Source: Microbacterium sp. MYb62 (GTDB taxonomy: Bacteria > Actinomycetota > Actinomycetes > Actinomycetales > Microbacteriaceae). Taken from it: a DNA stretch of 64,000 nt. Of this stretch, positions 7,854-16,386 are shown piece by piece. The stretch lies in assembly GCF_002979475.1 (NCBI RefSeq), contig NZ_PCOY01000010.1:43072-107071 (forward strand), read 5' to 3'. Position 1 is the stretch's first letter; each line of letters starts with the position of its first letter. The translations under genes were made by a program, and so were the position numbers. The notes under the pieces are model-generated. The model did not search any database. It worked only from the letters and a program-made list of their open reading frames with translations, and had not been told where the DNA came from.

Positions 7854-9025
7854 GCAGGACTCCTCTCCACAGGCAGTTCGACACGAAGGGTCCAGCCCCG
7901 GGGCGCTCGCCGCTCCGTGGTGAGCACACCGCCGGCCAGCCGCACCCGCTCCGCGATGCCGATCAGGCCGATGCCGCTGCCCAGGTCGGTCAGGACGGTG
8001 CCCGAGCCGCCGTCATCGCGGACAGTCGCGTGCACGGCACCCTGCTGCCATTCGAGACGGACCTCGATGTCGACGGGAGGCGCGGTGTGGCGGACGGCGT
8101 TGGTGAGCGCCTCGCGCACGGCATGATGCAGGGCCAGCGCGGCATCCGCACGGAGGTCGCCGCGCGCCCCCGACTCCTCGAGCCGCGCCTGCACCGAGGG
8201 AGTGCGCACGCTCTCCACGAGGGCGCCGAGAGAGTCGACGGTCGGCAGCGGCTCGAGCGGGGCATCGTCGGCGACGACCGAGCGCATGCCCCGAAGCGCC
8301 GTACGCCCGGTGTCAACGACGATGGTGAGGGCGGCGTCGCTGCGGTGCGGGTCGTCCTCTCGCACGGCGCGGGCGACCTCGGCCTGCGCGATCATCACGG
8401 TCATGGCATGGGCGACGACGTCATGCAGATCCCGGTTGATCCGTGCCCGCTCGTCGGAGATCGCCTGTGCGACGCGCGTGTTCGTCCTCTCCTCCGCCTG
8501 ATCGCGTCGGACGCGGAGGACCAGCCCCATCGCCCAGGCGGCCGCGATCGCCCCGCTGAGACCCGCGAATGCCCCGAGTCGCAAGTCGTCGAACTGCGGC
8601 TCGGCGAACGCGATGAGGGCTGCTCCGAAGATTCCGGCTGCGAGCGCCAGGATGCGGAAGGTTCTGCTCGACTGCGCGGCGACCTGGGCGATCACGAGGA
8701 GGTAGGCCACGGACGAGGGGAGGAACGAAGTGGATGCGGCGCCGAAGGTGGAGACCAGGACGAGGACGAACATCGCCGCATTCGCGATCACGGCGGCGAG
8801 GACCGGGCGGCGGATCGCGACGAAGGTCGCGACATGCAGGATCAGGCAGAGGCCGATCACGGTCGCGAGCAGCGGCGGGTCGGGGCGGGTGGCGGGCTCG
8901 GTGAGCAGGGCGATGCTCGAGGGCAGCAGGACCACGAGTGCGATGAGCGCGACGATGAGGTCGACACGCAACCACGCGTGCCGACCGGGGCTCGTCGCCG
9001 AGGTCTCGGACCACATCGCCCTCAT
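7850..9025 (-). CDS. Sensor histidine kinase, HisKA_3 type
   Basis: 391 residues. The N-terminal half has about four or five membrane helices with short loops, so the sensing part probably works within the membrane (DesK-like layout). The dimerisation/phospho-His box is RINRDLHDVVAHAMTVM, and HHAVREALTNAVRHT with DDGGSGT forms the ATPase N and G boxes. It phosphorylates the response regulator encoded next. An alternative start at 9016 would remove three residues. Signal unknown. Confidence 0.93.
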   Translation of the reverse strand: MRAMWSETSATSPGRHAWLRVDLIVALIALVVLLPSSIALLTEPATRPDPPLLATVIGLCLILHVATFVAIRRPVLAAVIANAAMFVLVLVSTFGAASTSFLPSSVAYLLVIAQVAAQSSRTFRILALAAGIFGAALIAFAEPQFDDLRLGAFAGLSGAIAAAWAMGLVLRVRRDQAEERTNTRVAQAISDERARINRDLHDVVAHAMTVMIAQAEVARAVREDDPHRSDAALTIVVDTGRTALRGMRSVVADDAPLEPLPTVDSLGALVESVRTPSVQARLEESGARGDLRADAALALHHAVREALTNAVRHTAPPVDIEVRLEWQQGAVHATVRDDGGSGTVLTDLGSGIGLIGIAERVRLAGGVLTTERRAPRGWTLRVELPVERSPA

Positions 9026-9100
9026 GCTCTCACGCAGGCTCGGGGCGGCGCGTCACCCGTCCGGGTGATGCGCGTCGCGGAAGGCGGAGCGCGCGGGGCG

Positions 9101-9694
9101 TCACGCGGTGCGAGTGATGTCGACCACGAGCGCATCGAGGACGGCGGCGACGGCCGCGGTCATCAGATCCCGGCGGCGCCCGTGGTCGACCTGCGCCCCG
9201 ACGAGCTGACGATCGACGTGGCCGAGGATCGGCGTGCTGCAGGCGAGGGCGACGATGAAGAAGACGAGTTCCGCCGCCTCCTCCGTGCGCAGACCCGGCA
9301 CCGCCTCAGCCAGCGCCTCGACCTTCTCGCGGCTGAGATCGAGGCGTTCCGTGGAGTTCGTCGGCGGTCGGTTCTCGAGGCTCTCCCAGAAGAGCAGACG
9401 GGCGAGCGTCTGGTCATCGCGGTGATGCTCCACCATCCGCTGGGCGTAGGAGAGCACGGCCTCCCTGCCGGTGCCGACGATCGGGATCAGGGCCATGACG
9501 CGGATCATCTCGCCCGCGACGACCTCGTCGAAGAGTTCGGCCTTGCTGCCGAAGTACTTGTAGATCCGCTGCTTGTTGATGCCGGCGTCGTCGGCGATGC
9601 GATCCACCCGCCCTCCGGCCAGTCCCCGCTCGCTGAACTCCGCGGTCGCCGCCTCGAGGAGGAGCCGGCGTGTGCGCTGCGTGTCCCATGCCAT
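9101..9694 (-). CDS. TetR/AcrR family repressor
   Basis: 197 residues. The N-terminal helix-turn-helix is LLLEAATAEFSERGLAGG then IADDAGINKQRIYKYFGSK (about 10-52). The remainder is a helical ligand domain. The start at 9694 is set by a TAGGGT box 7 nt upstream; a longer frame would run through the operator. It is divergent from a small membrane protein gene with the palindrome at 9711-9726 in between, so autoregulation and control of that neighbour are likely. Confidence 0.93.
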   Translation of the reverse strand: MAWDTQRTRRLLLEAATAEFSERGLAGGRVDRIADDAGINKQRIYKYFGSKAELFDEVVAGEMIRVMALIPIVGTGREAVLSYAQRMVEHHRDDQTLARLLFWESLENRPPTNSTERLDLSREKVEALAEAVPGLRTEEAAELVFFIVALACSTPILGHVDRQLVGAQVDHGRRRDLMTAAVAAVLDALVVDITRTA

Positions 9695-9710
9695 GGGGCC
9701 TACCCTAACA

Positions 9711-9726
9711 AACCAACTGGTTGGTT
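9711..9726. promoter_or_regulatory. TetR operator AACCAAC-TG-GTTGGTT
   Basis: A perfect 7-2-7 palindrome, immediately upstream of the TAGGGT box of the TetR gene. A second AACCAAC half-site with a degenerate partner lies at 9766-9779, just before the start of the small membrane gene. One site per divergent promoter fits a single local repressor. Confidence 0.7.
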
Positions 9727-9786
9727 GCAGTATTGATCTGCGGCGACTAGGGTTCCAAAAAAGCCAACCAACCGTTTGGAGTTTGT

Positions 9787-10038
9787 ATGTCCTCTCGACC
9801 GCCGGGCACCACGCCCGTGCCCTCCATCCATGTCCGTGCCGCGCTGACATGGCTGGCCATCTTCCCGCTCGTCACCCTCGGTCTGGTCCTCCTCGGATCC
9901 TTCGCCGAGGGGTGGCATCCCGTTCTGCGCGCGCTCGCATTGACGGTCGTGATCATCCCGCTGGCGGTGTACGTGATCGTGCCGAGATTGCTGCAGCTCT
10001 ACGCCGCGATCGTGAGGAGGGCCCACCGGAACGGCTGA
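9787..10038 (+). CDS. Small two-helix membrane protein
   Basis: 83 residues. The Pro-rich N-terminus is followed by two hydrophobic helices (ALTWLAIFPLVTLGLVLLG and ALALTVVIIPLAVYVIVP) and a basic tail RAHRNG. TTGGAG lies 5 nt before the ATG, inside the second TetR half-operator. No family assigned. The position opposite a TetR repressor suggests a role in the response to the TetR ligand, perhaps in export or membrane modification, but nothing in the sequence proves this. Confidence 0.78.
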   Translation: MSSRPPGTTPVPSIHVRAALTWLAIFPLVTLGLVLLGSFAEGWHPVLRALALTVVIIPLAVYVIVPRLLQLYAAIVRRAHRNG

Positions 10039-10150
10039 TGCCGAGGCTCGTGACGACCCTCGCACAAGGGGCTGGTCGGACGGCGGGGCGAGGGCTACGC
10101 TCAACACTCACCGGTGGATAGCCGGGCCCGGTGCGGAACGAGGGGGCCAG

Positions 10151-13100
10151 ATGGAGCGCAATCCCGGCGCGCGCGGATTCGGCGTGGTGCTCTTCGCCCT
10201 CGTCCTCACCGCGGCCGGAGTCGGTCTCAGCCCTGCTGCGGCCGAGGCGGTGCCGACCTCCGGAGGTCCGGTTCCGGCGCTGCTCGCGCCGAACGATTCC
10301 TCGACCGGCGATCCGGAGCCTCCGGACGGTGCACCCGTCCCGGACGGCCTCGACGAGCCGCCACCCGTTCCGGACGAATCCGTCGTGGAATTCCCGCCTC
10401 CGCCCGCGCCCGGCCTCATCCCGAACGCCAACACCGTCCGGATGGCGTGGGTGGGAACCCCCGCGCAGCGGCCGGACGACACCGCGCTGCTCACCCTCCA
10501 GGCAGCGATCACCACCGCGCCGGAAGGGGGCACCGTCTCGTTCGTCCCCAATGACTACGCGTTCACGGGAGCGCTTGCGATCTCTCGCAATGTGACGCTC
10601 GATACCAGCGCCGCCTCGACGCTCTACACGCGGTTCACCGTCAGTGCGGGAGGACTGCAACTGGCCGACGGCGTCACCATCGGCATCGCCTCCACCGGGG
10701 CCACCATCTCGGTCACGGGCGCCGCCGTCGTACTCCGGGACGTGACCGTGCGGAATCCGAACGCGGTCGCCAGGCCGACGGGCATTCAGGTGGCGGCCGG
10801 TCTGACCGGAGTCGTCATCGACGGGTTCACGATGGACGGCGGCGGCGTCGTCTCGTCCTACGGCATCAACCTGACCACGGCGTCGGCGACGGTCACCGAG
10901 GCCGACATCCGCGGCGTCGCGACAGGCATGGCCGTGACGGCTGCCTCGACCGCCGGCGGGATCGTCGTCACCGGGGGGACGTTCTCGTCGGCGGTATCGG
11001 GGCTGTATCTGGGAACGACATCCTCTCCGCGGGTGTCCGGCGTCGAGGTCACCGGCACGGAGGGCACCGGGACAGGTATCGACCTCGCGAACTCGAGCGC
11101 GGCCGAGGTGGAGCTCGTGACCGTGGACGGCTTCGCCCGCGGTATCGGTACGTCCACCACCAACGCTTCGGCCGGAGCGACGATCACGGATGCGACGATC
11201 ACGGGGTCCGGACGCGAGGGCATCGCGCTCGGTGCCACCACCGGGGCGAACGTCGTGCGTGCCGACATCGCGGGCGCGGGTGCCACTCTGTCGACGGGCA
11301 TCCTCCTCCTGCGGGCGACGGGTGTCCGAGTCGAGTCCCCGACCATCATCGGCATGATGTACGGCATCACGACGCATGTGGACAACGTCGGGGAGGGCCC
11401 CGAGATCATCGCACCGACGATCACCGCGTTCGGAGCGATCACCCTCGGCTCGACGCAGGGAGCCTCCGTCATGGACGCTGTGCTCGACGCCGGCACCTGG
11501 GGCGTTGCCGGGACCGGGATCAACATCGTCAACGCCGGCCGTGTGACCGTCACCGGTCTGACAGCGACAGGATTCCTGTACGCGATCGGGTCGCAGTCGT
11601 CGTTCACCGCCGAGTCCGATCGCACGGACATCTCGATCTCGGGCGTCACGGTCGATGGCGCGCCCGACGCGTCGAGCGGCATCTACCTGCTCGGGGTGAC
11701 GAACGCCACCATCTCCGATGTGGAAGGCGGACTGACCGGCGCTGCTCTGGTCATCCACCAGTCCGTCGGCGTGCAGGCGGAGGACATCGTCGTCCACGGT
11801 CGCACCGGACCGACCTCGGTCACGGGTGCCGCGATCCTGCGGGCTTACGGCTCGCAGGACGTGAACGTCGATCGTGCGTCGATCGACGCCGGATCCTACG
11901 GCTTCTTCTACTCGGCGACCGCCGGGGCGTCAGTCGCGAACGCCGTCGTCGCCAACGTCGCGGAGCGGGCGTTGTATGGGCGCAGCGTCTCAGACCTGGA
12001 TGTCGGCTCCTCCACGTTCACCGGCAACGCTGCTGTCGGCGCATTCGTCGTGACGACGCCCGCGAACGGCATCAGCCACGACATCGTCATCCACGACAAC
12101 GTCATGACCGACAACGGAGCCGGGATTCACGTGCTTCAGGGCACGACCGCCACCCAGGTCGTGCGGAACACCGTGAGCGGTCAGGCGGACGTCGTGGTCG
12201 CGGGTGGCGCTCACGACCTCCTCGTCGCCGACAACGACATCGATCACCTCGCGGATGGCGTCGGCGTGCTGGTCGCGCCCCTCTGGGAAGACGGCGCGGC
12301 CCCCGGTTCCTTCTCGTCGTCCGACATTCGCGTGCAGGGCAACGTCTTCACCGGGACGGGCACTTCGATCGTGGTCGGCACGGCGGATCCCACTGATCCG
12401 GAAGCGGAGCGGCGGACGCTGCGAGACCCGGTATTGGTCACCGGCAACACCTTCGACCCGGACTCCGTCGCCGTGCGGACCTTCCCCAACGCGGTCGTCG
12501 GGCAAGACGCTGCGGCGGCGCGTTCGCTTCCCGGCGACGGACCGGTCGCCGTGGATGCCCGAGATCACGGCGAACCCAACGACTGGGGGTCCGCGTGCCT
12601 GGCCACCGGATACCTCGACGGCACACTCTTCTATGACGGCGGAGGCGCGGCCGTCGAGGAGCTGACCGCGGCGCCTGTCCTCTATCCGATGAACTGCATC
12701 GACCTGTCGCTCCAGCAGTCGCTCGACCTCGACGATGGCCAGGTGATCAATTCCGGCGACACCATCACGTGGACCCTCACCCCGCACAACGCGGGCCCCC
12801 GGGCCGCACCGGCGGGATGGTCTGTCACGCAACTCCTCCCCGAGGGGGTCGAGCTCGTGTCGATGACGGGCGAGGGCTACGCCGTCGCGGGAGCGACCGC
12901 GACATCCGTCGACGACCTGCCGGCAGCGGTCGAAGGGGCCGTCATCACCGTCGTGGCCCGGATCGTCACGGTGCCGGGCGGCGGTGGCACGATGCGCGAC
13001 GTCGCCTACGTCGCGCCGGCTGACGTCGGCGACCTCGACGGCGACGGGTTCGACGACGTCGTCTTCGAGCGCCACAACCCGCTCGTCGTGCCGACGATCG

Positions 13101-13309
13101 ACACGGATACCGATGCGTCGGCGACCGACAATGACGCTCAGGGTGTCTGGAATGCCGCGGCGGCTCCTGTGCCAGGAGGCGGTGGCGGGAGCGGCAGCAG
13201 CGGCGGGCTCGCGATCACGGGCGCGGAGAGCACGACCGCTCTTGCGGCGGGGATTCTGATCGTGCTGATGGGGCTCGGCCTCGCACGACGGCGGCGGCCC
13301 CGCCTCTGA
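10151..13309 (+). CDS. Large wall-anchored parallel beta-helix protein
   Basis: 1052 residues. A signal peptide (residues about 10-32) is followed by a Pro-rich linker. A long repetitive region (about 90-830) is built of G-V-T-V and I-x-N-x turns typical of right-handed beta-helix (PbH1) proteins. Near 875-960 a DUF11-like module contains INSGDTITWTLTPHNAGP. An Asp-rich loop DVGDLDGDGFDDV resembles a calcium-binding EF-hand/dockerin loop. The end has a Gly/Ser linker, LAITG (about 1020), a hydrophobic helix and RRRRP: a class-E-type sorting signal. Likely polysaccharide binding or adhesion; no catalytic site is evident. Confidence 0.9.
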   Translation: MERNPGARGFGVVLFALVLTAAGVGLSPAAAEAVPTSGGPVPALLAPNDSSTGDPEPPDGAPVPDGLDEPPPVPDESVVEFPPPPAPGLIPNANTVRMAWVGTPAQRPDDTALLTLQAAITTAPEGGTVSFVPNDYAFTGALAISRNVTLDTSAASTLYTRFTVSAGGLQLADGVTIGIASTGATISVTGAAVVLRDVTVRNPNAVARPTGIQVAAGLTGVVIDGFTMDGGGVVSSYGINLTTASATVTEADIRGVATGMAVTAASTAGGIVVTGGTFSSAVSGLYLGTTSSPRVSGVEVTGTEGTGTGIDLANSSAAEVELVTVDGFARGIGTSTTNASAGATITDATITGSGREGIALGATTGANVVRADIAGAGATLSTGILLLRATGVRVESPTIIGMMYGITTHVDNVGEGPEIIAPTITAFGAITLGSTQGASVMDAVLDAGTWGVAGTGINIVNAGRVTVTGLTATGFLYAIGSQSSFTAESDRTDISISGVTVDGAPDASSGIYLLGVTNATISDVEGGLTGAALVIHQSVGVQAEDIVVHGRTGPTSVTGAAILRAYGSQDVNVDRASIDAGSYGFFYSATAGASVANAVVANVAERALYGRSVSDLDVGSSTFTGNAAVGAFVVTTPANGISHDIVIHDNVMTDNGAGIHVLQGTTATQVVRNTVSGQADVVVAGGAHDLLVADNDIDHLADGVGVLVAPLWEDGAAPGSFSSSDIRVQGNVFTGTGTSIVVGTADPTDPEAERRTLRDPVLVTGNTFDPDSVAVRTFPNAVVGQDAAAARSLPGDGPVAVDARDHGEPNDWGSACLATGYLDGTLFYDGGGAAVEELTAAPVLYPMNCIDLSLQQSLDLDDGQVINSGDTITWTLTPHNAGPRAAPAGWSVTQLLPEGVELVSMTGEGYAVAGATATSVDDLPAAVEGAVITVVARIVTVPGGGGTMRDVAYVAPADVGDLDGDGFDDVVFERHNPLVVPTIDTDTDASATDNDAQGVWNAAAAPVPGGGGGSGSSGGLAITGAESTTALAAGILIVLMGLGLARRRRPRL

Positions 13310-13928
13310 ACTCGCGCGTGGTCTCGTCCCGCGGCTGCTGGAACTCGACGCCGGCCGCGAGGAGCTGGGCGCGGAGGCCGGCTGCCCCCGTGAAGAGATG
13401 CGTGCGCATCGACAGGCGCGCCGCGCCGGCGAGCTTCGAGGGGGAGTCGTCGGTGAAGAACACCTCGGTGCCCGTCGTGTCGAGCGCGTCCAGGACGTGC
13501 TGGAATGCCCGGACGTCGGGCTTCGCGAACCCGATCTGCGCGGAGTTGAAGAAACGATCGAACCGGTCGGCGATGCCGTGCGCCTCGATCTCGGCCGGGA
13601 TGGTGTCCGTGCCGTTGGTGAGCACGGCCGTGCGGAGGCCCGAGGCGCGGAGCTCGTCGGAGATCTCCAGCACCGCGTCGTCGACCGTGGCGGGTTGGGT
13701 GCCCCACTCCTCGGCGGCCGCCATGCTCCCGACCCTCTCTCCGACCCGACGTACCCACTCGGCCCGGGTGATCCGTCCGGTGGTGACTTCGTCGATCAGC
13801 GGCTTCGCGAATGCGCTGCCCTCGAGCGTTCCGGCGGCCAGCCCGTGCCGCAGCTCGATCTCGGCGACGGACCGGGGGTCGAAGTGCCGGATGACGCCAT
13901 CGAGGTCGAACAGTACGGCTCGGATCAT
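13215..13928 (-). CDS. HAD-superfamily hydrolase
   Basis: 237 residues. Motif I is LFDLDGVIRHF, motif II VLTNGT, motif III FAKPDVR and motif IV FFTDDSPSK, with a helical cap between I and II (HAD-IA, phosphoglycolate/epoxide-hydrolase-like group). Phosphatase activity on a small metabolite is the family expectation. The last 31 or so residues are read antisense through the sorting signal of the beta-helix gene (95-nt tail overlap), and that tail is Arg/Ser/Pro-rich and probably non-essential. Confidence 0.88.
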   Translation of the reverse strand: MIRAVLFDLDGVIRHFDPRSVAEIELRHGLAAGTLEGSAFAKPLIDEVTTGRITRAEWVRRVGERVGSMAAAEEWGTQPATVDDAVLEISDELRASGLRTAVLTNGTDTIPAEIEAHGIADRFDRFFNSAQIGFAKPDVRAFQHVLDALDTTGTEVFFTDDSPSKLAGAARLSMRTHLFTGAAGLRAQLLAAGVEFQQPRDETTREFRGGAAAVVRGRAPSARSESPPQERSCSPRP

Positions 13929-14012
13929 GCGTCCATCCTCGCTCAATCCACACGCCCGCGTGCGAACGATGGAGACTGTCCGTGAGTGACGCGACGCGCA
14001 GACAGGAGAACG

Positions 14013-14774
14013 ATGACGACCGTCTTCCCGTGTTCCGTCTCCGTAGTCATCCCGGTGCGGAACGACGCCATCCTCTTGGAGCGCTGCCTTCGTGCCCTCG
14101 AGCAGCAGACGCGCAGGGCCGATGAGGTCGTCGTCGTCGACAACGGCAGCACCGACGACACGGTGGCCGTGGCGGAGCGCTTCGGCGCGCACGTCGTGAC
14201 CGAACCCGTCCAGGGGATCCCCCGTGCCTCGTCGGCCGGCTACGACGCGGCGACGGGAGACATCATCGCCAGGCTGGATGCCGATTCCCGCCCGGGGCCG
14301 GACTGGATCGCGCGGATCGAGCGGACCTTCCGCGACCGCGACGGTCTCGACTTCCTCACGGGCGACCCCCGCTTCTACGGCTCGACACCGCTCGTGCACT
14401 GGGTGGGGGAGCACCTCTACATCGGCGGCATGTACACGGTGTTCACCCCGCTGCTCGGACACGCGCCGTTGTTCGGCTCGAACATGGCGATGCGCTCTTC
14501 CACCTGGCGGGCACTGAGCGGCGAGGTGCATCGGGAGGAGCAGAACATCCACGACGACTTCGACCTGTCGTTCCATGTGCGACCGGGGATGACCGTGCTG
14601 CGCGATCGGAGCCTGGTCGTCGAGGTGTCGGCGCGACCCTTCCAGGACTGGGCGTCTCTGCGGCGTCGGCTGAGCTACGTGCTACCCACCGTTCGCCTGC
14701 ACCTGCCTCGCGAGACTCTGCATCGCCGACGTCAGGCCCGTCGTCAGGCGACCGAGTCGCCGCTCGGGCGGTGA
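14013..14774 (+). CDS. Glycosyltransferase family 2
   Basis: 253 residues. The GT-A nucleotide-sugar fold starts at once: SVSVVIPVRNDAILLERCL, VVVDNGSTDDT, then RLDADSRPGPDW as the DxD metal site. The acceptor part contains GSNMAMR and EEQNIHDDFDLSFHV, the usual ED region. There is no membrane helix, so it is cytoplasmic or membrane-associated. An upstream ATG exists, but ACAGGAGAACG directly before 14013 decides the start. It converges on the hydrolase gene; their stop codons are separated by the tandem duplication at 14761-14812. Confidence 0.92.
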   Translation: MTTVFPCSVSVVIPVRNDAILLERCLRALEQQTRRADEVVVVDNGSTDDTVAVAERFGAHVVTEPVQGIPRASSAGYDAATGDIIARLDADSRPGPDWIARIERTFRDRDGLDFLTGDPRFYGSTPLVHWVGEHLYIGGMYTVFTPLLGHAPLFGSNMAMRSSTWRALSGEVHREEQNIHDDFDLSFHVRPGMTVLRDRSLVVEVSARPFQDWASLRRRLSYVLPTVRLHLPRETLHRRRQARRQATESPLGR

Positions 14775-14812
14775 CTCAGCCGTCGGCGCTCGGGCGGTGA
14801 CTCAGCCGTCGG
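14761..14812. repeat. 26-bp perfect tandem duplication at a convergent gene end
   Basis: The unit beginning CGCTCGGGCGGTGACTCAGC occurs twice head to tail (14761-14786, 14787-14812). Copy 1 holds the GT2 stop codon and copy 2 the hydrolase stop codon. With a single copy the two stops would lie one base apart. Confidence 0.95.
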
Positions 14813-15692
14813 CGCGCGCGTAGAGGCCGAGCAGATCCGCGGTCAGCTGGTGCGGTGTGGTCTCGCTCGGGCTGTGCCCGGTCGCATAGGCGCGGAAGTC
14901 CGCGCCGATGTCGCGGGCGAACCGCTCGTGGGCGGTGATCGGCCAGAGGTCGTGCGAGCCTGCGACCACGAGCTTGGGGACGCTCAGCGCCCGCACGTCG
15001 CTCCGCAGATCGGGTGCGGTCATCATCAGGCCGACGATCTCGTCGACGCTGCGGCGGCTCGTGAGTGCGAACCGGGAGCGGACGAAGTCGAGTCGCCCGG
15101 GCGGGACGCGGTTCTTGTTCGTCACGATCCCCCAGATCAGCAGTCCGGCGCCACGGCGAGGGCTTGCGATCGGGGCGAGCGGCCCCAGCCACTTCATCGT
15201 CGCGAAGACGTTGCCGGTGCCGGGCGGAGTGGTGAGGAGCGCGAGCGAGCGGACCAGGTCGGGGCGGCGTACCGCCACCGACTGCGCCACCGTGCCGGCG
15301 AAAGAGTACCCGAGCAGGTGGGCCGGTGCTCCGGCATCGAGGAAGGCGATGAGGTCGCCGATGAACAGCTCGTAGGTGTAGCTCGCGTCCGCGCCGGCCG
15401 CGTGCGACTCGTACTGTCCCGCGAGGTCGAACGACTGCACGAAGTAGCCGGCCTGCGAGAGGAGCGGCAGCATCAGGGTGAAGTCCTCCTTGGACCCCGT
15501 CGCCCCCGGCACCAGGACCACGCGCGGATGCGCGGGATCGCCCAGCGACACCACGGCCAGGTCGCCGCTCGGTGCGGAGAACCGTGAGCTCGTCGACCCT
15601 GACGGCGGCACCGTCCAGTCGATGTCGCCGATGGCCGCGTCGAGGGATGCCGGGGCGATGGGCGCCCGCTCACTCCGCGATTCCGTCGACAC
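14802..15692 (-). CDS. Alpha/beta hydrolase
   Basis: 296 residues. VVLVPGATGSKEDF forms the oxyanion region. The nucleophile elbow is GYSFAGTVAQ, a G-x-S-x-A variant of the usual G-x-S-x-G. The acid is in VVAGSHDLWP and the His in ATGHSPSETTP. A Trp/Pro-rich cap lies around residues 165-220. Substrate unknown. It starts at GTG 15692 with TAGCTT 6 nt upstream. Its end lies in copy 2 of the tandem duplication. Confidence 0.88.
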   Translation of the reverse strand: MSTESRSERAPIAPASLDAAIGDIDWTVPPSGSTSSRFSAPSGDLAVVSLGDPAHPRVVLVPGATGSKEDFTLMLPLLSQAGYFVQSFDLAGQYESHAAGADASYTYELFIGDLIAFLDAGAPAHLLGYSFAGTVAQSVAVRRPDLVRSLALLTTPPGTGNVFATMKWLGPLAPIASPRRGAGLLIWGIVTNKNRVPPGRLDFVRSRFALTSRRSVDEIVGLMMTAPDLRSDVRALSVPKLVVAGSHDLWPITAHERFARDIGADFRAYATGHSPSETTPHQLTADLLGLYARADG

Positions 15693-15701
15693 GCTGAAAA
15701 G

Positions 15702-15977
15702 CTACTCCTCCGCACGCCCGTGCAGAAAGATCGCGCGCCGGTCTAGGTGATGCTCTTCGTCTCCGGGGCGGGCTCGTGGAGTCGGGCATCCGGTTCCTGC
15801 GTCGGTGGCGGATGCCGAGCGGGTGATCATGCCGTGGACGAGGAGCGTGCGCACCGCTGACGAGACGGCCGCGCGACTCATGCCGGAGTAATCGCCGACC
15901 AACTCGGCGACCGCATCCGGGCGGCGGCGGAGGGGCTCGGGATCGAGGCGCACGCGCTCGACGAGCCCTACAAGCAC
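15702..15977 (-). pseudogene. Remnant of a winged-helix (MarR/GbsR-like) regulator
   Basis: The stretch 15693-16074 holds no intact gene. On the minus strand, codons for AVAELVGDYSGMSRAAV and SAVRTLLVHGM resemble the DNA-recognition helices of a GbsR/MarR regulator, but the flanks are low-quality. On the plus strand, about 15893-16010 encodes a protein-like tail (RIRAAAEGLGIEAH, then DEPYKHDRSLIGDYVA and a stop) with no start. The two overlap, so at most one was real at each base. I read this as a decayed gene junction. Confidence 0.35.
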
Positions 15978-16074
15978 GATCGCTCCCTGATCGGCGACTA
16001 CGTCGCGTAGCCGATCGGCCGTGCCCCCGGTCCCTCCTTCGAGGCAGCCGGGGGCGCGGCCGTGCCCCGCGCCG

Positions 16075-16386
16075 CTACCGGAGCAGCCCGGTCGCGGCGG
16101 AAGCGATGACGAGGACGATCACGGTTGCGGTGATGCCGACGTAGAGGGCGTCCCTCCGTCGGGCGAACGCGCCCAGCATGAGGAGCAGCCGCGTGAACGG
16201 CAGGAGGACGAGCGTGCTGCATCCGGCGATGAGCATCGCGGTCGACACGAGAGGCGCTCCTGCCCACCCGAGGATCGCTCCGGTCGCGAAGAGGGCGGCC
16301 GCCGCTCCGGTGCCCCCGCGCATCAGTCTCGCGATTCGTCGGCGCAGCGCGCGGTCTTCCTCGTCGGCAGACCGGAGCTCCGTCAT
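16075..16386 (-). CDS. DUF1634 membrane protein
   Basis: 103 residues with three hydrophobic helices and the DUF1634 features (GAPLVSTAMLIAGCSTLVLLP, then LLLMLGAFARRRDALYV). DUF1634 proteins are nearly always encoded beside TauE/SafE anion exporters, as here. The ATG at 16386 overlaps the exporter stop by 4 nt (ATGA). Likely an accessory membrane subunit of that exporter. Confidence 0.85.
   Translation of the reverse strand: MTELRSADEEDRALRRRIARLMRGGTGAAAALFATGAILGWAGAPLVSTAMLIAGCSTLVLLPFTRLLLMLGAFARRRDALYVGITATVIVLVIASAATGLLR

Noticed and set aside
9052..9067. Short CACCCG/CGGGTG hairpin after the TetR gene as terminator
   Set aside because: Stem of about 7 bp and no U-run; too weak to claim.
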